A stretch of DNA of 18,252 nt, from contig CAJLCG010000038.1 of NCBI GenBank assembly GCA_905205085.1, positions 1-18,252 on the forward strand, read 5' to 3'. The position numbers were made by a program, and so were the translations under genes. Below, piece after piece: positions 1 through 7,924 of the stretch (positions within the stretch are counted from its first letter, which is position 1; each line of letters begins with the position of its first letter). The stretch comes from an uncultured Oscillospiraceae bacterium (GTDB lineage: Bacteria; Bacillota; Clostridia; Oscillospirales; Oscillospiraceae). The notes under the pieces are model-generated. The model was not told where the DNA came from. It was given only the letters and a program-made list of their open reading frames with translations, and searched no databases.

Positions 1-59
<59 letters not shown>

Positions 60-78
60 AGGTAGTCATGGGGGGAAG

Positions 79-154
79 TGGTGGGAACAACAGGGCTCGA
101 ACCTGTGACCCCATGCTTGTAAGGCATGTGCTCTACCAGCTGAGCTATGCTCCC
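79..154 (-). tRNA. tRNA-Val (TAC)
   Basis: This is a complete 76-base tRNA on the minus strand. The acceptor strands GGGAGCA and TGTTCCC pair with one G-U, the anticodon stem-loop is CATGC-CTTACAA-GCATG with anticodon TAC (valine), and the T arm is ACAGG-TTCGAGC-CCTGT. The terminal CCA is encoded in the DNA (bases 79-81 on the plus strand), so no tRNA nucleotidyltransferase step is needed to make it. It is the first gene of an operon with tRNA-Asp. Confidence 0.96.
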
Positions 155-186
155 GAGTTGTTTGCCTCACTTGCGACGGCTTCGCT

Positions 187-215
187 AGTATACTAGATTT
201 TCAGCCCAATGTCAA
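187..215 (-). promoter_or_regulatory. Sigma-A promoter of the tRNA-Val/tRNA-Asp operon
   Basis: On the minus strand there is a perfect -35 TTGACA (210-215), a 17-base spacer and a -10 TATACT (187-192). Transcription would start near base 180, about 25 bases before the mature 5' end of tRNA-Val. A near-consensus promoter suits a stable-RNA operon. Confidence 0.88.
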
Positions 216-328
216 CAGGTAAATGAAAATTTTTTAAAAGTTTTTTTCAGAGGCTCTTTTTATCCTAAAACTGGATAGACTATCTGTTTCTATTCTATGA
301 AATAATGAAGGAAAGCACCGGGATTTTC
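216..328. other. A+T-rich spacer between divergent promoters
   Basis: This is the middle of a 311-base stretch without a gene (155-465), which otherwise holds the tRNA promoter, the pfkA promoter and the pfkA leader. It is markedly A+T-rich, with A and T runs at 226-247 that could act as upstream promoter elements. I see no reading frame with a ribosome binding site and no convincing hairpin. Confidence 0.6.
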
Positions 329-358
329 TTGACACACAGCCGTGTAAAGTGACATAAT
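329..358 (+). promoter_or_regulatory. Sigma-A promoter of pfkA
   Basis: A perfect -35 TTGACA (329-334) is followed by an 18-base spacer and a -10 CATAAT (353-358). The start site would be near 365, leaving an untranslated leader of about 100 bases. Just before the ribosome binding site the leader can form a small TGGC-CACG-GCCA hairpin (436-447), too short to call regulatory. Confidence 0.8.
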
Positions 359-465
359 TAAGACGATTGTAAGCGCCTTGATATCCGCCAACTTTCACAC
401 AACCAAACAATTAGCAGCAATGCTGAGAACATGTTGGCCACGGCCAGACGAAGGAGGAGCTCCAA

Positions 466-1476
466 ATGGAGAATAAGGTGAAGCGTATTGGTGTTCTGAC
501 CAGCGGCGGCGACGCTCCTGGCATGAACGCAGCGGTCCGTGCGGTGGTTCGTACCGCGGTGAGCCATGGAATACAGTGTGTGGGCATCCGCAGAGGCTGG
601 AACGGTCTGATCAACAGTGATTTTGTCCAGCTCAACGGCTCCAGCGTCAGCCATATCATCAATAAGGGCGGCACCATGCTGTACACTGCCCGCAGCATGG
701 AATTTATGAATCCCGAGGGCCGAGCTAAGGCCCTGAATACCTGCAAGCTGCTGGGCCTGGACGGTATCGTAGCCATCGGCGGCGATGGCACCTTCCGCGG
801 CGCACTGGCCCTCTCCCGCCAGGCCGCTGAGGCAGGCAGCCACATCAGCGTGGTGGGCATCCCCGCCACCATCGATAACGACATCGGCTGCTCCCACTAC
901 ACCATCGGCTTTGACACCGCCTGCAACACCGCCATCGAGTGCATCGATAAGCTGCGTGATACCATGCAGTCCCATGAGCGCTGCTCTGTGGTAGAGGTCA
1001 TGGGCCGCCACGCCGGCTACCTGGCCCTGTATGTGGGTATCGCTGTAGGCGCCACCGCCGTACTGATCCCCGAGCGCGATGTGGACTTCCAGGAAGACGT
1101 GGTAGAGAAGATCCGCCGTGCCCGTCTGGCCGGCTCCACCCACTACATGGTGGTGGTGGCCGAGGGCGCAGGCAGCGCCTTTGACATCGGCAAGCGGATT
1201 CACGACGAGGTGGGTATTGATCCTCGTGTCACCGTACTGGGTCACATTCAGCGCGGCGGCTCCCCCACCGCCCGTGACCGTGAGACCGCCAGCCGCATGG
1301 GCTATGAGGCCGTGCTGACCCTGCTGAGCAACCGGGGCAACCGCATCATCGCCACCCGGGATGGCCACATTGTGGACCTGGATATGGAGGAAGCTCTGGC
1401 CATGACCAAGCAGTTCCAGATGGACCGTTATCAGGTGCTGGAGGCACTGACCAACAACGGCGGCACTTTGCTGTGA
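466..1476 (+). CDS. pfkA: ATP-dependent 6-phosphofructokinase
   Basis: This enzyme phosphorylates fructose 6-phosphate to fructose 1,6-bisphosphate with ATP, the committing step of glycolysis, in the cytoplasm. The 336 residues match the bacterial PfkA length of about 320. Seen motifs are GGDAPGMNA (14-22), the nucleotide loop GGDGT (105-109), the catalytic TIDND (135-139), MGR (179-181) and the sugar-phosphate segment LGHIQRGGSP (258-267). Glycine at position 108, where pyrophosphate enzymes carry aspartate, and no lysine before TIDND (Ala135 there) point to ATP as donor. AAGGAGG (451-457) lies 8 bases before the ATG. Compared with the E. coli enzyme as I remember it, several effector-site residues are replaced (Arg54, Glu187, Lys211, Lys213), so ADP/PEP control may be altered. 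It is monocistronic, with its own promoter and a terminator shared with guaB. Confidence 0.97.
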   Translation: MENKVKRIGVLTSGGDAPGMNAAVRAVVRTAVSHGIQCVGIRRGWNGLINSDFVQLNGSSVSHIINKGGTMLYTARSMEFMNPEGRAKALNTCKLLGLDGIVAIGGDGTFRGALALSRQAAEAGSHISVVGIPATIDNDIGCSHYTIGFDTACNTAIECIDKLRDTMQSHERCSVVEVMGRHAGYLALYVGIAVGATAVLIPERDVDFQEDVVEKIRRARLAGSTHYMVVVAEGAGSAFDIGKRIHDEVGIDPRVTVLGHIQRGGSPTARDRETASRMGYEAVLTLLSNRGNRIIATRDGHIVDLDMEEALAMTKQFQMDRYQVLEALTNNGGTLL

Positions 1477-1522
1477 TCTGCGTGTTTCTTTTCCATTTTA
1501 GAACCACATCTTAATCAGTGTA

Positions 1523-1559
1523 AAAAAACTCCGCACTCGTAACGAGCGCGGAGTTTTTT
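1523..1559. terminator. Bidirectional terminator between pfkA and guaB
   Basis: The stem ACTCCGC/GCGGAGT, topped by CTCG-TAA-CGAG with one A-C bulge, is flanked by an A run on the left (1523-1528) and a T run on the right (1554-1559). It can therefore end transcripts arriving from either side: pfkA from the left and guaB from the right. Confidence 0.92.
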
Positions 1560-1572
1560 GTACATGAGAGAA

Positions 1573-3117
<1,545 letters not shown>

Positions 3118-3119
3118 TT

Positions 3120-3148
3120 ATTGTACCTGTCCTTATATCCCTTGTCAA
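3120..3148 (-). promoter_or_regulatory. Sigma-A promoter of guaB
   Basis: On the minus strand there is a perfect -35 TTGACA (3143-3148), a 17-base spacer and a -10 TACAAT (3120-3125), with a start near 3113 and a leader of about 65 bases. The -35 hexamer overlaps the TGA stop codon of the thioesterase gene, so guaB is an independent unit placed directly against the upstream operon. Confidence 0.87.
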
Positions 3149-3888
3149 GGAAGCACTTCACCAAAAATCATGGACGCCTCAAAGCGGGATTTGCCTGCCT
3201 CGTCCATTCCCCGGACATAGTACTGATCTTCCTCCCGGGCCAGCTGCATCTCCAGCTCATCTCCGGGCCGGCACTCCGCCAGATAGCCGATCTGCAGTTC
3301 CGAAAGATATTTCCCCGGCGCCAGATCCTGCATCTCCAGGGCGTCACAGGCAAAGTCGGCGTAGCGGCAGTTGTTCACATGGCCGTTAATATCGGTGTCA
3401 CTGTACTGCATCCGACGGCGGCTGGCCGGTTTCATCTCCTCAGGCAGGCGCAGCTTGGTGAGCTTCTTGGTCTTACACAGCTCACCTCCGCCGGTGTTTT
3501 GCAGCTCCTCCACGCTCTCCAGCCGCAGGATCTTCCGGTCACTGGCCCGCACCAGCACCCAGATGGACACACACTCCCCCACCGGCTTGCCGTCTACCAA
3601 CAGATCGTAGTCCCGGTACATGGTGGCTGCCCGGCCGCCCCGGTGCCAGGTGCGGATGGTCAGGTTCTCCCCCCAGTGCAGGGGCCGCTCCAGACGGTAC
3701 CACACACGGGTGAGCATCCAAAAGGCTCCGTAGCGCTCCATGATCACTTCCCGGGTAAATCCGCCGTGTTCTGCGGCCTGAGTGGCCGCCTCCTGAAGGT
3801 GGCCCAGCAGCGGCCCGGCCTTACAGTATCCCTTTCCATCCACATCCCGGGAGTCGATGGGTAAGGTCATCTCATAAAACTGGCTCAT
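3145..3888 (-). CDS. Acyl-ACP thioesterase (FatB-like, double hot-dog)
   Basis: This protein probably hydrolyses fatty acyl-ACP to release free fatty acid and ACP in the cytoplasm. Its 247 residues fit the bacterial acyl-ACP thioesterase family: an N-terminal hot-dog domain (about 1-135) and a C-terminal one (about 155-245). The catalytic segment reads YSDTDINGHVNNCRY, with Asp166, Asn168 and His170, followed by Glu205-Cys206, the positions used by plant FatB enzymes. AAAGGAG lies five bases before the ATG. The ATG overlaps the stop of the zinc-ribbon gene upstream (ATGA), implying translational coupling and one transcript. The preferred chain length and physiological role (lipid remodelling, removal of stalled acyl-ACP) cannot be read from the sequence. 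Confidence 0.88.
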   Translation of the reverse strand: MSQFYEMTLPIDSRDVDGKGYCKAGPLLGHLQEAATQAAEHGGFTREVIMERYGAFWMLTRVWYRLERPLHWGENLTIRTWHRGGRAATMYRDYDLLVDGKPVGECVSIWVLVRASDRKILRLESVEELQNTGGGELCKTKKLTKLRLPEEMKPASRRRMQYSDTDINGHVNNCRYADFACDALEMQDLAPGKYLSELQIGYLAECRPGDELEMQLAREEDQYYVRGMDEAGKSRFEASMIFGEVLP

Positions 3889-4499
3889 TGGTTCTCCTTT
3901 CCATGGATCAGCAGCCGCGTCTTGCAGCAGATATCGTCAATGTCGTCGGCGGTAGCGGCAGGAATACGCATCTGGGCTCCGCACTCCTTGCAGATGAGGT
4001 CCACCGAGCTGTAATTGACCTGGAAGGTCCAGCTATGGCTGCCGCAGGAGCAGGAGATGCCGTCCCGGGCCGCAATGTCCCGAATCTCCGAGAGGACCTC
4101 CTCCATGACCATCTCGTCCAGGAAGACGCCCCGCTCCCCGCCTTCGTCCTCCAGCTTGTCCAGCGCCTGCTCCAGACGGGCGGTAGCGGCATAGACCGGT
4201 CCCTCCTCACCCACGTAGCAGCAGTCCAGCCCCGACTGGGCGCAGGAGAAGGCCAGCGCCTTTTCCCGCAGGAAGGCATGGGAGGAACAGGACACCAGAT
4301 GCTCCCGGCCGCAGTATAGGCAGGGCACCTTCAGCCGTACCCGCTGGGGCAAAAATTCCACGTCCAGCTCCGAATGGCCGCAGGGGCACTGGATACGAGT
4401 GGGCGAGGCGGCCAGCGCGAACACGTCCTTCTCCACGATCACCGACTGGCGGCAGCGGGGACAGATATAGGATAAAAAGCGGGTCTTTTCCTGACTCAT
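3885..4499 (-). CDS. Zinc-ribbon protein of unknown function (16 cysteines)
   Basis: I do not recognise a named family for this 204-residue protein. It carries 16 cysteines arranged as metal-binding knuckles: CPRC (13-16) with CPC (38-40), CLYC (60-63), CSC (150-152) with CKEC (170-173), plus Cys71, Cys86, Cys93-94 and Cys191-192. The region between 104 and 145 is acidic and helical, and could be a coiled-coil linker between two zinc-binding ends. No signal peptide or membrane segment is visible, so it is likely cytoplasmic. GGAGG lies nine bases before the ATG. It is the first gene of an operon, and its stop codon overlaps the start of the thioesterase gene by four bases, so the two are likely made together. 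A regulatory or nucleic-acid-binding role is possible but not shown. Confidence 0.8.
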   Translation of the reverse strand: MSQEKTRFLSYICPRCRQSVIVEKDVFALAASPTRIQCPCGHSELDVEFLPQRVRLKVPCLYCGREHLVSCSSHAFLREKALAFSCAQSGLDCCYVGEEGPVYAATARLEQALDKLEDEGGERGVFLDEMVMEEVLSEIRDIAARDGISCSCGSHSWTFQVNYSSVDLICKECGAQMRIPAATADDIDDICCKTRLLIHGKENQ

Positions 4500-4540
4500 A
4501 CTGGAGTTCCTCCGTTTATCTTCAAATGGTTAATTATTGT

Positions 4541-4569
4541 ATTATACTCCACCTTGTTTTCTTTTTCCA
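4541..4569 (-). promoter_or_regulatory. Promoter of the zinc-ribbon/thioesterase operon
   Basis: On the minus strand a perfect -10 TATAAT (4541-4546) sits 17 bases from a weak -35 TGGAAA (4564-4569, four of six consensus bases). The start would be near 4534, about 35 bases before the ATG at 4499. It is divergent from spoVAD. Confidence 0.65.
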
Positions 4570-4634
4570 GGGGCAGAGCATAACTTTTCCCTTTCTGGAA
4601 ATCCTAACACCATCCTTGTTGTGAGGTGGCATCT

Positions 4635-5663
4635 ATGAGCAAGAAAAAGCTGGGACGGCAGACCGTTGCCCTCTCCCATCCCCCCTCCTTTTTGACCTGT
4701 GCCAACGTGGTGGGCCAGCTGGAGGGCCAGGGGCCCCTGGCACAGACCTTTGATCTCATCGACAGCGATGATACCTTCGGGGAGTCCACCTGGGAGAAGT
4801 CGGAGAGCGCCATGCAGAAAAAGGCCCTCACTTTGGCACTGGACAAGCTGGGACAGGGGGCTTCCACCCTGGATTGGCTGTTTGCCGGGGACCTGCTAAA
4901 CCAGTGTATCGGCTCCTCCTTTGCCGCCCGGGAACAGCATCTCCCCTTCTTTGGCCTGTACGGGGCCTGCTCCACCATGGGTGAGGGGCTGATTTTGGCC
5001 TCTATGGCCCTGGACGGGGACTTTGGCCGCCGGGCGGGGGTGCTGGCGTCCTCCCACTTCTGCACCGCGGAGCGACAGTACCGTACCCCGCTGGAGTACG
5101 GCAGCCAGCGCACCCCCACCGCCCAGTGGACGGTGACCGGAGCGGGAGCGGTGATTTTGGACCGGGAGGGCCCTGGGCCCTATATTACCCACGTGACCCC
5201 GGGAAAAATCGTAGACAAGGGGGTCACCGACACCAACAACATGGGGGCCGCCATGACCCCAGCCGCCTACGACACCATCTCCGCCCACCTGCGGGACACC
5301 GGCCGCTCCCCTGACTTCTACGACCTCATCGTCACTGGCGACCTGGGAGAACTGGGCCGCACCCTGCTGCTGGAGCTCTTTCAGCGGGACGGAGTAGATC
5401 TGTCCGATCGCCACACCGACTGCGGCCTGCTGATTTTTGACCGGGTGCGCCAGGACGTGCACGCCGGAGGCTCAGGCTGCGGCTGCTGCGCCAGCGTGCT
5501 CACCGGCTATCTGGTAGATGGGCTGCGCAGCGGCAAGTGGCAGAATATCCTCTTCTGCCCCACCGGAGCCCTCCACTCCCCCACCTCCTCCCTCCAGGGA
5601 GAGAGCGTACCGGGAATCTGCCACGCCGTGGCCCTGTCCGCCCAGCGTCCAAGTTTCAAGTAA
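4635..5663 (+). CDS. spoVAD: Stage V sporulation protein AD
   Basis: SpoVAD is the dipicolinic-acid-binding component of the SpoVA channel in the spore inner membrane, which loads Ca-DPA into the forespore and releases it during germination. The 342 residues match the family length (about 338), and the protein has a thiolase/ketoacyl-synthase-like fold with the conserved GACSTMGE segment (110-117). It ends in a cysteine-rich stretch (SGCGCCAS, 280-287). The open frame starts at a GTG at 4626, but AGGTGG (4624-4629) five bases before the ATG at 4635 and the MSKKKLG start support the later one. spoVAE follows 12 bases after the stop. spoVAC, normally directly upstream, is absent here. Expression in the forespore by sigma-G is expected from the family, but only a weak candidate promoter is present. 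Confidence 0.96.
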   Translation: MSKKKLGRQTVALSHPPSFLTCANVVGQLEGQGPLAQTFDLIDSDDTFGESTWEKSESAMQKKALTLALDKLGQGASTLDWLFAGDLLNQCIGSSFAAREQHLPFFGLYGACSTMGEGLILASMALDGDFGRRAGVLASSHFCTAERQYRTPLEYGSQRTPTAQWTVTGAGAVILDREGPGPYITHVTPGKIVDKGVTDTNNMGAAMTPAAYDTISAHLRDTGRSPDFYDLIVTGDLGELGRTLLLELFQRDGVDLSDRHTDCGLLIFDRVRQDVHAGGSGCGCCASVLTGYLVDGLRSGKWQNILFCPTGALHSPTSSLQGESVPGICHAVALSAQRPSFK

Positions 5664-5675
5664 GAGGTGAATTTG

Positions 5676-6032
5676 ATGGAATATTTCAACGCCTTTTTGT
5701 GCGGCGGACTGCTGTGCGCGCTGGGGCAGATCCTGATCGACCGCACAAAACTGACCCCCGCCAAAATCCTGGTCTGCTACGTCACCGCCGGGGTGATTTT
5801 AGGCGGACTGGGGGTTTATCAGTACCTGGTGGACTGGGCGGGCGCGGGAGCCACCGTCCCCCTCACCGGGTTTGGCTATACCCTGGCAAAAGGGGCCCGG
5901 GAGGCGGTACAGCAGCACGGCCTGCTGGGGGCTTTTATCGGGGGAGCTGCCGCCACGGCGGGCGGTGTGGCCGCCGCCATCTTTTTCGGCTTTCTGGCCG
6001 CTCTGCTCTTTAAAGCCCGGCCCAAACATTAA
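5676..6032 (+). CDS. spoVAE: Stage V sporulation protein AE (SpoVAEb type)
   Basis: This is a small integral membrane subunit of the SpoVA dipicolinate channel. The 118 residues match the B. subtilis SpoVAEb length (116) and pattern: an N-terminal hydrophobic helix (5-21), LTPAKILV (26-33), a second helix (34-50), the conserved AGAGATVPLTGFG (55-67), and a C-terminal hydrophobic region (83-112) ending in basic residues. The frame could begin at GTG 5667, but GAGGTG (5664-5669) is itself the ribosome binding site for the ATG at 5676, which gives the usual N-terminus. It is co-transcribed with spoVAD and followed at once by a terminator whose A run includes the stop codon. Confidence 0.95.
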   Translation: MEYFNAFLCGGLLCALGQILIDRTKLTPAKILVCYVTAGVILGGLGVYQYLVDWAGAGATVPLTGFGYTLAKGAREAVQQHGLLGAFIGGAAATAGGVAAAIFFGFLAALLFKARPKH

Positions 6033-6068
6033 AAACAGGTGGAGTTTTCAAAACTCCACCTGTTTTTT
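6031..6068. terminator. Bidirectional terminator after spoVAE
   Basis: A perfect 16-base inverted repeat centred on base 6049 (core CAGGTGGAGTTTT/AAAACTCCACCTG) is followed by six Ts to the right and preceded by As to the left. It serves spoVAE from the left and the DUF2812 gene from the right; its left edge is inside the spoVAE stop codon. Confidence 0.93.
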
Positions 6069-6072
6069 CTGC

Positions 6073-7425
6073 TTATGCGTTTACCAGCTTTTCCCCAGCC
6101 ACGGCCATCTGTTCCCCCGTCAGATCCCAGTCCGCTCCCAACTGGACGATCCGGTCCTTCCAACACAGAATGTACTCCTGCCGAAATTCCCCGGCCAGAT
6201 TAAGCTGATAGGCTTCCTCAGCTCCCCAGGGGGTGGGGTCCACCGCCACATACTGGGCATCAACGATGCTCCCATCCACATAGGTGGCCATCCGTTTCTC
6301 CAGCGGCTGGCACAGTTCCCGGAAGCAGGCGTTATAGAGGAAGGGCACATGGAGCTTCACCAGGGTGTAGTCCATCCCGGGCAGCGGCTCCTCCTGGTCA
6401 AAGCCCGTCCGGCACCACACTTCCTGCCGGTCCAGGAACGGGGTCATCTCCGTACTAACGGTGGTGGTATACTTCTCTTCCTCCACCCCGGTCAGATCAC
6501 TGGCCAACAAGGAGGCTTTGATCTGCTTCTCTATGGAAAAGGCCCCGTTCTGCATTCCTTTCATCACCATAGCGTTTACCACACCTATCAGGATCACCGC
6601 CAGCAAAACATCTACACAGATGGTAATCGTTCGATTCAGAGTAGCTGGAGCCTTTTTCCGCTTCATGATCTGTTTCGTTCCGTTCACTGCCAAGAACATC
6701 GCCACGTAGGCCAGCAGCAGCCCGCCCGTCAATAAGCGCATTCCCGGTCTGCGTTCGACGACGAACCAGTAGACCAGCCCCAGGGCAATCACCGCCAAGG
6801 CGACATACAAAAGTTCGTGGCAGCCCCGGGTGGGCAAAAATTCCCCTCGCTGGGCTGCGGCCAGAGCTCGCCTATGCCAGGCATAGTAGGCAATCAAATC
6901 TACAGTACTATACAGAAACAGGCACAGCCAGCACAGCCCAAGCAGAACTCCACTGGGCGTGGTCAATGTTTGGATGGGCTTGGTCACCAGAGAGAAACAC
7001 CAGCCTCCCCCAATCAGGAATCCCAGCACCAAGAAGATCACATAGGCGGGTATCATGCGCCGGGCCCGCTTGCCCACCATGCACACCTCCAGCTCCGGGT
7101 CGGTCTGGATGGGCAGTGGATCCTCCTCCTCGTTGTAAAACACCTGCATCCACCCCGAGGCGGCCGCCAGCTTCCAGCCCGAGTGCCGGCAGAACTCCTG
7201 GAACATGATCTGTTCCTCCGTAGGCTCCGGCTCAAAGTCGGAGGCCCGAGTGTCGAAGGAAACGGAAAAGTGGAGCTTCTGGGGCTGGATTGCCCGGTAC
7301 TTCCAACCCCAGTTGGTCAGTTCCTCCAGCATCCACCCCTTTTGTGCCATCTTCTCCAGGTGCTTCTCCATTCCGGTGTGGTCGTAGAAGGAGAAGGGGA
7401 TCAAATCTCTCCGGGTGCTTCTCAT
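6073..7425 (-). CDS. DUF2812 domain-containing membrane protein
   Basis: This 450-residue protein has an N-terminal soluble DUF2812 domain (about 8-115, with features such as MEKHLEKMAQKGWMLE), followed by about five membrane segments (near 124-146, 158-180, 203-222, 229-247 and 266-286) and a C-terminal soluble domain of about 160 residues. Its biochemical function is unknown. Genes of this family are commonly paired with a PadR regulator, as here: the padR stop and this ATG overlap as ATGA, and GGAGG lies eight bases before the start inside the padR end, so translation is probably coupled. By analogy with other PadR-controlled membrane proteins it may respond to envelope stress or antimicrobials, but that is inference. 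Confidence 0.85.
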   Translation of the reverse strand: MRSTRRDLIPFSFYDHTGMEKHLEKMAQKGWMLEELTNWGWKYRAIQPQKLHFSVSFDTRASDFEPEPTEEQIMFQEFCRHSGWKLAAASGWMQVFYNEEEDPLPIQTDPELEVCMVGKRARRMIPAYVIFLVLGFLIGGGWCFSLVTKPIQTLTTPSGVLLGLCWLCLFLYSTVDLIAYYAWHRRALAAAQRGEFLPTRGCHELLYVALAVIALGLVYWFVVERRPGMRLLTGGLLLAYVAMFLAVNGTKQIMKRKKAPATLNRTITICVDVLLAVILIGVVNAMVMKGMQNGAFSIEKQIKASLLASDLTGVEEEKYTTTVSTEMTPFLDRQEVWCRTGFDQEEPLPGMDYTLVKLHVPFLYNACFRELCQPLEKRMATYVDGSIVDAQYVAVDPTPWGAEEAYQLNLAGEFRQEYILCWKDRIVQLGADWDLTGEQMAVAGEKLVNA

Positions 7426-7745
7426 GGCGTTCCCTCCTCTCGGAACATGGCCTCATAGTCCTTCTGCTGCTGGCAGATGCGGCGGTACTCCTCGTCCAAC
7501 CGCGCCCGCCCCTTTTCCGTTAAAATGTAACTGCGGCGACGGCCCTCACAGCGGGTCTCCCGGATCATCTCCGTCTCCACAAACTGCTCCAGCAGGTTGT
7601 ATAGGGTACCTGGTCCAACTCGGACCCGGCCGCCAGTCATGGCAGGGATCTGGTCCATCACGTCCATGCCGCAGTTTTCCCGGCTCAGGCACAGGAGAAT
7701 GTAGTACATCTGCTCGGTCAAGGTCTGAAATTTTGCCCGGGGCAC
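7422..7745 (-). CDS. PadR family transcriptional regulator
   Basis: This is a 107-residue winged-helix DNA-binding protein of the PadR family, expected to act as a dimeric repressor. Visible features are the N-terminal helix LTEQMYYILLCL (9-20), the recognition-helix region VGPGTLYNLLEQF (43-55) and the wing RRRSYILTEKGR (69-80), then a short C-terminal dimerisation helix. The open frame is longer, but AAGGAGG eight bases before the GTG at 7745 and the typical PRAKFQTLTEQ start support GTG. Extending the protein would translate its own promoter. The stop overlaps the DUF2812 start by four bases. A repeat inside its promoter suggests autoregulation. Confidence 0.93.
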   Translation of the reverse strand: MPRAKFQTLTEQMYYILLCLSRENCGMDVMDQIPAMTGGRVRVGPGTLYNLLEQFVETEMIRETRCEGRRRSYILTEKGRARLDEEYRRICQQQKDYEAMFREEGTP

Positions 7746-7764
7746 CGCCCCCACCTCCTTTATA

Positions 7765-7817
7765 TCGAATATCGTTATTTTCATCTTCAGTATATGCTCG
7801 AATATCGATATTGTCAA
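7765..7817 (-). promoter_or_regulatory. padR promoter with probable PadR operator
   Basis: On the minus strand, -35 TTGACA (7812-7817), a 17-base spacer and -10 TATACT (7789-7794) form a near-consensus promoter. Two direct copies of TCGAATATCG (plus-strand reading) lie at 7798-7807, inside the spacer, and at 7765-7774, near +8 to +17 and just ahead of the ribosome binding site. Their starts are 33 bases apart, about three helical turns. The upstream copy is part of the perfect palindrome AATATCGATATT (7801-7812). The placement fits autorepression by PadR. Confidence 0.78.
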
Positions 7818-7854
7818 GTGCGAAGGCAAAGAAGGTGCAAGTTTTCCCCTTGTG

Positions 7855-7863
7855 TGGTATACT
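7855..7863 (+). promoter_or_regulatory. Extended -10 promoter of the alcohol dehydrogenase gene
   Basis: TGG followed by TATACT (7858-7863) is an extended -10 element. The -35 region (GTGCAA at 7835-7840) is a poor match, as is usual with extended -10 promoters. The start would be near 7870, about 55 bases before the ATG. It diverges from the padR promoter with about 40 bases between, so PadR could influence both. Confidence 0.5.
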
Positions 7864-7879
7864 GGTGTCAAAACTCAAC

Positions 7880-7898
7880 GGCGGCCCGGAAGGCCGCC
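7880..7898 (+). repeat. GC-rich hairpin in the alcohol dehydrogenase leader
   Basis: GGCGGCC (7880-7886) and GGCCGCC (7892-7898) form a perfect 7-bp stem with a CGGAA loop. It lies between the predicted transcription start and the ribosome binding site (GGAGG, 7911-7915). There is no U run, so it is not a terminator; it may stabilise the mRNA 5' end. Confidence 0.5.
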
Positions 7899-7924
7899 GC
7901 CATGCTGCAAGGAGGAATCCCGCC

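Noticed and set aside
358..1368. Long minus-strand open frame opposite pfkA
   Set aside because: Antisense to a clear phosphofructokinase; low-complexity product, no ribosome binding site. G/C third-position bias keeps the opposite strand open.
4578..4609. Sigma-G promoter for spoVAD (GCATA and CCTAACA)
   Set aside because: The spacing is 20 bases instead of about 18 and the -10 is a poor match. A forespore promoter is expected, but this one is not convincing.
7880..7898. Interspersed repeat element
   Set aside because: The GGCGGCC hairpin occurs only once in this window as far as I can see, so I treat it as a leader hairpin.
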